A stretch of 11,190 nt of DNA from Desulfuromonadales bacterium (GTDB taxonomy: Bacteria > Desulfobacterota > Desulfuromonadia > Desulfuromonadales > BM103): contig JAUWTX010000040.1 of NCBI GenBank assembly GCA_030614505.1, positions 1 to 11,190 on the forward strand. The letters are read 5' to 3'. Positions within the stretch are counted from its first letter, which is position 1; every line of letters starts with the position of its first letter. Positions 7,532 to 11,190 of the stretch are shown in pieces. The notes beneath the pieces are model-generated. The model saw only the letters and a program-made list of their open reading frames with translations. It did no database searches and had not been told where the DNA came from. A program made the position numbers and the translations under genes.

Positions 7532-7532
7532 G

Positions 7533-7570
7533 CAGCTTGCTGAACTACCAATAAACTGGCAGCTAGCTGC
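7533..7570 (-). promoter_or_regulatory. Candidate operator: two near-identical palindromic sites upstream of the cupin operon
   Basis: The 10-mer CAGCTWGCTG occurs twice, at 7533-7542 (with T) and 7560-7569 (with A), 27 bp apart. The outer copy extends to a perfect 12-bp palindrome, GCAGCTAGCTGC, at 7559-7570. The inner copy is immediately upstream of the cupin ribosome-binding site. The spacing, about two and a half helical turns, and the position suit a dimeric regulator, but no known regulator's site was recognised. A chance arrangement cannot be excluded. Confidence 0.35.
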
Positions 7571-7582
7571 ACAAAGTTAGAG

Positions 7583-7606
7583 AAACAACCGGCATGCCGG
7601 TTGTTT
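7583..7606 (-). terminator. Perfect 24-bp palindrome after the sensor-kinase gene, probable terminator
   Basis: The arms AAACAACCGG and CCGGTTGTTT pair perfectly around a CATG loop (10-bp stem), beginning 43 bp past the kinase stop. On the minus strand the stem is followed by a pyrimidine-rich tract (TTTCTCTAACTTT) that is only moderately U-rich. It would separate the kinase transcript from the cupin-AOR operon. Because it is fully symmetrical it could instead be a protein-binding site for the downstream operon. Confidence 0.55.
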
Positions 7607-7648
7607 GCAATTATTTCAACTGATTGATTCTCGGGAGAACCCGTTCGG

Positions 7649-10183
7649 TTATTGTAACGATACAGGGGATGACAGGGGAAGAGAAAATGTTACGGTCGTA
7701 CCAACTCCGGGAACACTTGAGATGTCGATTGTCCCGTCATGGGCCAGGATGATGTTCTGGACAATACTCATGCCCATCCCCAAGCCATCAATGGCGGTAT
7801 TGGAAGCATCGGCACGATAGAACTTGTCGAAAACTCTGGCGACTTGTTCCTCCGTCATACCGACACCCTGATCCGCGATACTGACCAGGGCGTAATCACC
7901 GTTTCGCCTGGTTGAAATTACAATGCGACTGCCGGACGGGGAATACTTGACCGCGTTGCTGATCAGATTCTCAAGCACCTGGATGATGCGTTGCTGATCA
8001 ACAAGGATCCCGCTGACCGCAGACTCGGCCAGTTCAAGAACAAACTCATGCGAATTATCGCTCACCTTGTAGCGACGAATTGCCTTGTGGATCGTCTCAT
8101 CCAGATCTGTCAGAGCTTTTTGCAACGGCATAGCCTGACCGGACTCCATACGGCTCAGATCAAGCAAATCACTGACGATCCTGGCCAGCACGTCGGACTT
8201 CTCGAGGATTTCCACCAGAAACTCCTGGCGCTGTGTGTCAGTAAAGCCGCCGTAGCTGTCTGGTGCGATCAGAAGTTCAGTGAAACCCATGATCGTTGTC
8301 AGAGGTGTGTTCAACTCATGGGCCGCGGTGGAGATAAATTCGTTCTTTATCTTTTCCGTGTTGCGCTCTTCGGTGACATCTTGCAGAGTGGTGATCAAGC
8401 CCTTGGTCAATCCTTCCTTGCTTTTGACCGGAGCACTGCGTGCCTTGATAATACGGAGAGTATCATCTTCGGCTCGATTGATCTCGAAATCAGTTTCCTG
8501 TTCAGGATCTGGACGGTCGAGCTGTTTTGTCAGGTGGTCCAGTGCCACCTGATTGGAGATCAGACTCTCCACTGGTTTATAGAGAACCTGTTGCAATTTG
8601 ATCCCGAAAAGTTTTTCGGCAGCCCTATTCATAAGGACGATCTTCTGATTAGTGTCCGTCACAATCAGGCCATCGACCACCGAACGAAGGATTGCGTCAA
8701 TCTGGTCATGAGCTGCTTCTGCCGCAGCAAGAGCCAAATTCAGAGCCTCTTCGGTTCGCTTTCGCATGGAAATATCCTTGAGGATAACAACCAGCCCCGA
8801 CTCTTGTTCTGTGGCCATACTGACATAGGAACAGCTCAACAGAACGGGAACTTCTTTACCGGTACAGGTGCGTGCACAGGTTTCATGGTTTTGTAACGGG
8901 GCCTCTCGTGCCAGGGTAAGTAGAGATATGTCCGAACCAGGACAGGGTTCCTCGGTGAAGATCCTGGATATTTCCGCTCCCTGGATATCGTCATGGTCGC
9001 ATTGAAGCATTTCCATGGCCGCATCATTGTATCGCCGGATCCGTCCTTCGGCATCTGTCACCAGGAGCGGGTCAATGATCGATTGAAGGATTGTATCAAG
9101 ACGGTCACGGGCTTCCTGGGAGCGTGCCAGCCGATCGGTCATTTCATTGAAAGCCTCACCCAGAACGGCAACCTCATCCTGAGAGGTCACGGCAACCCGA
9201 CTGTTCAGATCGCCAGCGGCAATCTTCTGCGTATGTTCGGTGAGGTGGCCAATATCGCGAGTCAGACGATTGGTTACGCCGAGGGCAACGAACAGCCCTC
9301 CCATCAGAAGTGCCAGACAGGTTATCCCGGTAATCTTGCGTAAACGGTTCAGCGGCGTCATGAAAACATCAGAAGGAAGAATGGCAAGGACAGTCCATCC
9401 GCTAAGTGGATCGGTCAGGTAGGCGATGTAAGCATCCTGGTCAAGAAACCTCTTCTCAAGAAACCCGGAAGACGACGAACGGATTGTCTCGAGCAACGAG
9501 CTCTCCACGATGGACGTCGCCTGTGCCAGTGGTTCGTGAGTATCCTTGCCCGCAGAGAAATGGAGGACACGTTGCTCGGTGTCGATAACCACCAGCCCCC
9601 CCCCATCATTGTGGCCCAACATACCGGTCTGGGCCAGGACCTCACTCACCGGGGTTGAGCCGATCAACATACCCTGAAATTCATCACCGAAATACTGGAC
9701 CTGTGCCATAGCCAGAGTAATCGTCGGGGTACCGAGTTCCTGATTCTCGACAACCGGTGAAATGACAACCTCATTGGGTCTGGACATGGCTTGATTGAAG
9801 ATATTCGTAGAACTCCAGTCCCGAAGCTTATTGGGGCCGACGATACGATGTTGGCTCATGCCCAGTTCTTCACGACCCTCACGGTTGAGAAGACTCAATT
9901 CGGGGAACTGCTCCTGGTGTTTAGCCAGGTATTTGGCCATGGGCAGATCGCTGCCACGGTGTAGACCGCGACTGATTAATATATTGCGAAATTTGTCCTG
10001 GAGATCAGTCAGGTTGCGGTTAATGTTGTGCGCCGAAGTGACGGCAAGATGTTCGAGGTTGTGCTGTTGCACTGTGAGCAGGGCATCGACCATCAGTGTG
10101 TAGGACAAGGCCCCAAGGATAATTACCGTTGAGGTGATGGCGAGGGTCTGGATGCCCAGTATCTTGGTGCGCAGGAAAAACAT
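7649..10183 (-). CDS. Membrane hybrid-free sensor histidine kinase: Cache, HAMP, two PAS, HisKA, HATPase
   Basis: An 844-residue inner-membrane kinase. From the start chosen here: TM1 at about 7-29; a periplasmic Cache-like sensor domain at 30-282, ending in the typical SGWTVLAILPSDVF; TM2 at 284-304; HAMP at 304-357; PAS at about 360-473 and 494-607; HisKA with H-box His622 (AAHELNTP). The ATP-binding domain has the N-box NLISNAVKY (Asn743), G1 DQGVGM (771-776), F-box FDKFYR (785-790) and a slightly unusual G2 GLGMGM (800-805). The frame is open further upstream to 10312, which would overlap the binding-protein gene by 125 bp. The ATG at 10183, 4 bp after that gene's stop and just before TM1 (MFFLRTK), is much more plausible. 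There is no receiver domain and no response regulator in the window, so the output is unknown. Confidence 0.92.
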   Translation of the reverse strand: MFFLRTKILGIQTLAITSTVIILGALSYTLMVDALLTVQQHNLEHLAVTSAHNINRNLTDLQDKFRNILISRGLHRGSDLPMAKYLAKHQEQFPELSLLNREGREELGMSQHRIVGPNKLRDWSSTNIFNQAMSRPNEVVISPVVENQELGTPTITLAMAQVQYFGDEFQGMLIGSTPVSEVLAQTGMLGHNDGGGLVVIDTEQRVLHFSAGKDTHEPLAQATSIVESSLLETIRSSSSGFLEKRFLDQDAYIAYLTDPLSGWTVLAILPSDVFMTPLNRLRKITGITCLALLMGGLFVALGVTNRLTRDIGHLTEHTQKIAAGDLNSRVAVTSQDEVAVLGEAFNEMTDRLARSQEARDRLDTILQSIIDPLLVTDAEGRIRRYNDAAMEMLQCDHDDIQGAEISRIFTEEPCPGSDISLLTLAREAPLQNHETCARTCTGKEVPVLLSCSYVSMATEQESGLVVILKDISMRKRTEEALNLALAAAEAAHDQIDAILRSVVDGLIVTDTNQKIVLMNRAAEKLFGIKLQQVLYKPVESLISNQVALDHLTKQLDRPDPEQETDFEINRAEDDTLRIIKARSAPVKSKEGLTKGLITTLQDVTEERNTEKIKNEFISTAAHELNTPLTTIMGFTELLIAPDSYGGFTDTQRQEFLVEILEKSDVLARIVSDLLDLSRMESGQAMPLQKALTDLDETIHKAIRRYKVSDNSHEFVLELAESAVSGILVDQQRIIQVLENLISNAVKYSPSGSRIVISTRRNGDYALVSIADQGVGMTEEQVARVFDKFYRADASNTAIDGLGMGMSIVQNIILAHDGTIDISSVPGVGTTVTFSLPLSSPVSLQ

Positions 10184-10187
10184 CAGT

Positions 10188-11018
10188 TCAAGATCCCGAC
10201 TGTTTGGGAGCAGGGATGGCATTGTGGGTGTGAATGATTTCCTGCCCTCGGGGGCTGAACAAGAACTCGATAAACTGGAGATAGGTTCCTGTCGGTTCGT
10301 CTTTCCAAACAAAGCCTAGGGGAATAGCCAGTGAATAACTCTTTGTGACAAGATTCTCCACCGTGGGATGGAGATTGTTGATAGAAAACAGGGTGAGTGG
10401 TGAGCTTCTCAGCATCGACAGTGGCAGATAGCCGATTGTGTAAGGATGGTCCTCTATGATGTGCAGTGTCTCCGGTGTGCTGTAGATGATTTCCCCGGCT
10501 AAATTTGGGATTTTTTTGAAATCGGGGAAGTTGGCTTCGATCAAAAGCCGGGACGAATCTCCCTCTTCACGGTTGGCGACATAGATCTTGTGGTCCGGGC
10601 AGTTACCCAGTTTCTGCCAGGAGGTGATTTCCCCGGAATAGATGGCTACAATTTCAGCATCTGAAAGATTGTCGGCGCACTTGTCAGGAAGGTTTGCAAC
10701 AAAGACTACCGGAGTGTAGGCGAAGACTATAGAGCTGAGTCCGCTGGCCTGTTCGTTGGCATCGAGCTGCCGGGCAATCCGGGCAAGGGGAGAATGTCCG
10801 TTGAGGACGCGCTTGATGCCGCCGACACTACCTACGCTCTCAGGAATATCGATGGTGACTTCCGGATGCTCCTGTTCGAAGTGGTGAGCCGCTTCGCGCA
10901 GTAACTTCTGGCTGTCCCCGGTACCCGGGATGACAAGTCGTTCTATCGATAAAGCTGACGTTGCCCAGAGAGTGGTAATGAACAGAACCAGAACGGTCTT
11001 GAAGAATTGTGTGCTCAT
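10188..11018 (-). CDS. Secreted PstS-like periplasmic substrate-binding protein
   Basis: A 276-residue protein with a clear signal peptide (MSTQFFKTVLVLFITTLWATSALS, hydrophobic core about 7-18, cleavage probably after residue 24). The mature part resembles the PstS/PBP_like family: GTGDS (32-36), the glycine loop SVGSVGGIK (61-69), IYSGEITSWQKLG (126-138), REEGDSSR (150-157) and a C-terminal SPRGQEIIHTHNAIP (255-269). In phosphate-binding relatives these loops hold the oxyanion, but here the usual GSGT is GDSS and the DIGxxSR-type segment reads SPLARIARQ, so the ligand may not be phosphate. No transporter genes accompany it. It is followed 4 bp later by a sensor kinase, suggesting a sensing partner in place of an importer component. 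A GGGGAG ribosome-binding site precedes ATG 11018. Confidence 0.85.
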   Translation of the reverse strand: MSTQFFKTVLVLFITTLWATSALSIERLVIPGTGDSQKLLREAAHHFEQEHPEVTIDIPESVGSVGGIKRVLNGHSPLARIARQLDANEQASGLSSIVFAYTPVVFVANLPDKCADNLSDAEIVAIYSGEITSWQKLGNCPDHKIYVANREEGDSSRLLIEANFPDFKKIPNLAGEIIYSTPETLHIIEDHPYTIGYLPLSMLRSSPLTLFSINNLHPTVENLVTKSYSLAIPLGFVWKDEPTGTYLQFIEFLFSPRGQEIIHTHNAIPAPKQSGS

Positions 11019-11064
11019 CGGTGTGGCTCCCCCCTTAGAGAATCCATCAACCCAGAATAAATGA

Positions 11065-11094
11065 TTGTTAACGCATTTTCATACTTATGGTCAA
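11065..11094 (-). promoter_or_regulatory. Weak candidate promoter for the binding-protein/kinase operon
   Basis: On the minus strand a TTGACC -35-like hexamer (11094-11089) is followed after 17-18 bp by TTAACA/TAACAA, a poor -10 match. It lies in the AT-rich stretch about 50-75 bp upstream of the binding-protein start. The position is right but the -10 element is weak, so this is tentative. Confidence 0.25.
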
Positions 11095-11149
11095 CTCAAG
11101 ACAGCTCGGGCCCGGCCCTCGGGAGGAACCCGGACTCGAGAGATGATGT

Positions 11150-11186
11150 AAAAAGAGACCTCCCGATAATCGAGAGGTCTCTTTTT
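11150..11186 (-). terminator. Strong rho-independent terminator, potentially bidirectional
   Basis: A 13-bp perfect stem pairs AAAAAGAGACCTC (11150-11162) with GAGGTCTCTTTTT (11174-11186) around an 11-nt loop that can itself form a small CGA/TCG stem. It has an A-run on one side and a T-run on the other, so it works in either direction. Upstream of the binding-protein gene, its likely role is to end a leftward transcript from a gene beyond the right edge. Confidence 0.8.
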
Positions 11187-11190
11187 AATG

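Noticed and set aside
7519..7572. Cupin start at the upstream ATG 7572
   Set aside because: A good AAGGAG at 7526-7531 serves the ATGs at 7521/7518, and the extra residues cover palindromic intergenic DNA.
7558..7574. Sigma-54 promoter-like TGGCAG...TGCAC on the plus strand
   Set aside because: The GG-GC spacing is one base short, and it points towards the end of the convergent kinase gene, where no plus-strand gene exists.
7991..8896. Long plus-strand open frame (301 codons) opposite the kinase
   Set aside because: It lies wholly antisense to the PAS/HisKA coding region and has no family motif of its own.
10184..10312. N-terminal extension of the sensor kinase from an ATG at 10312
   Set aside because: It would overlap the binding-protein gene by 125 bp and add a low-complexity Ser/Pro-rich stretch. 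The ATG at 10183 lies 4 bp after the previous stop and directly before TM1.
10188..11018. Calling the binding protein TupA
   Set aside because: It lacks the TupA-type N-terminal TTTS-like pattern, matches PstS-like loops better, and is separated from tupBC by a kinase gene and the cupin operon.
11080..11105. Pho-box-like TGTC/TGAC direct repeat upstream of the binding-protein gene
   Set aside because: The repeats are 10 bp apart where the Pho box needs 11, and the second half is a poor match.
1..11190. CRISPR arrays, insertion sequences, integrase sites, tRNA or rRNA genes
   Set aside because: No regularly spaced repeats, transposase motifs or structural RNA patterns were seen on either strand.

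Overview
The window looks like a bacterial chromosome segment from an obligate anaerobe. The most likely source is a Desulfuromonas/Geobacter-type member of the Deltaproteobacteria (Desulfobacterota). This rests on a tungsten-type aldehyde:ferredoxin oxidoreductase with its own MoaD-like protein and tungstate importer parts, and on the general style of the signalling genes. It is an inference from gene content; no rRNA or tRNA is present to confirm it. Coding density is very high, and the only gaps over 100 bp are at about 7519-7648 and 11019-11190.

Layout. (1) 1-3624, plus strand: the 3' part of a purine-nucleoside ABC importer operon. It holds a double-NBD ATPase cut by the window edge, two BPD_transp_2 permeases, and a xanthine phosphoribosyltransferase. 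Every junction overlaps (4, 8 and 4 bp), so uptake and purine salvage are probably translationally coupled. (2) 3619-7518, minus strand: a tungsten-enzyme operon read right to left as cupin, MoaD-like sulfur carrier, AOR-family oxidoreductase, TupB-like permease, TupC-like ATPase. No TupA binding protein is encoded with it. (3) 7649-11018, minus strand: a secreted PstS-like binding protein followed 4 bp later by a membrane sensor kinase with Cache, HAMP, two PAS, HisKA and HATPase domains. No response regulator is in the window.

The xpt and tupC genes converge and overlap by 6 bp at their stop codons. A perfect 24-bp palindrome separates the kinase from the tungsten operon, and two near-identical 10-bp palindromic sites lie between it and the cupin start. 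A strong terminator-like hairpin closes the right edge.

Working model: the plus-strand operon imports and salvages purine bases or nucleosides. The minus-strand operon assembles a W-bis-pterin aldehyde oxidoreductase and helps feed it tungstate. The binding-protein/kinase pair senses an unknown periplasmic ligand and lies directly upstream, in the same direction, of the tungsten operon. A regulatory link between them is possible but not shown.
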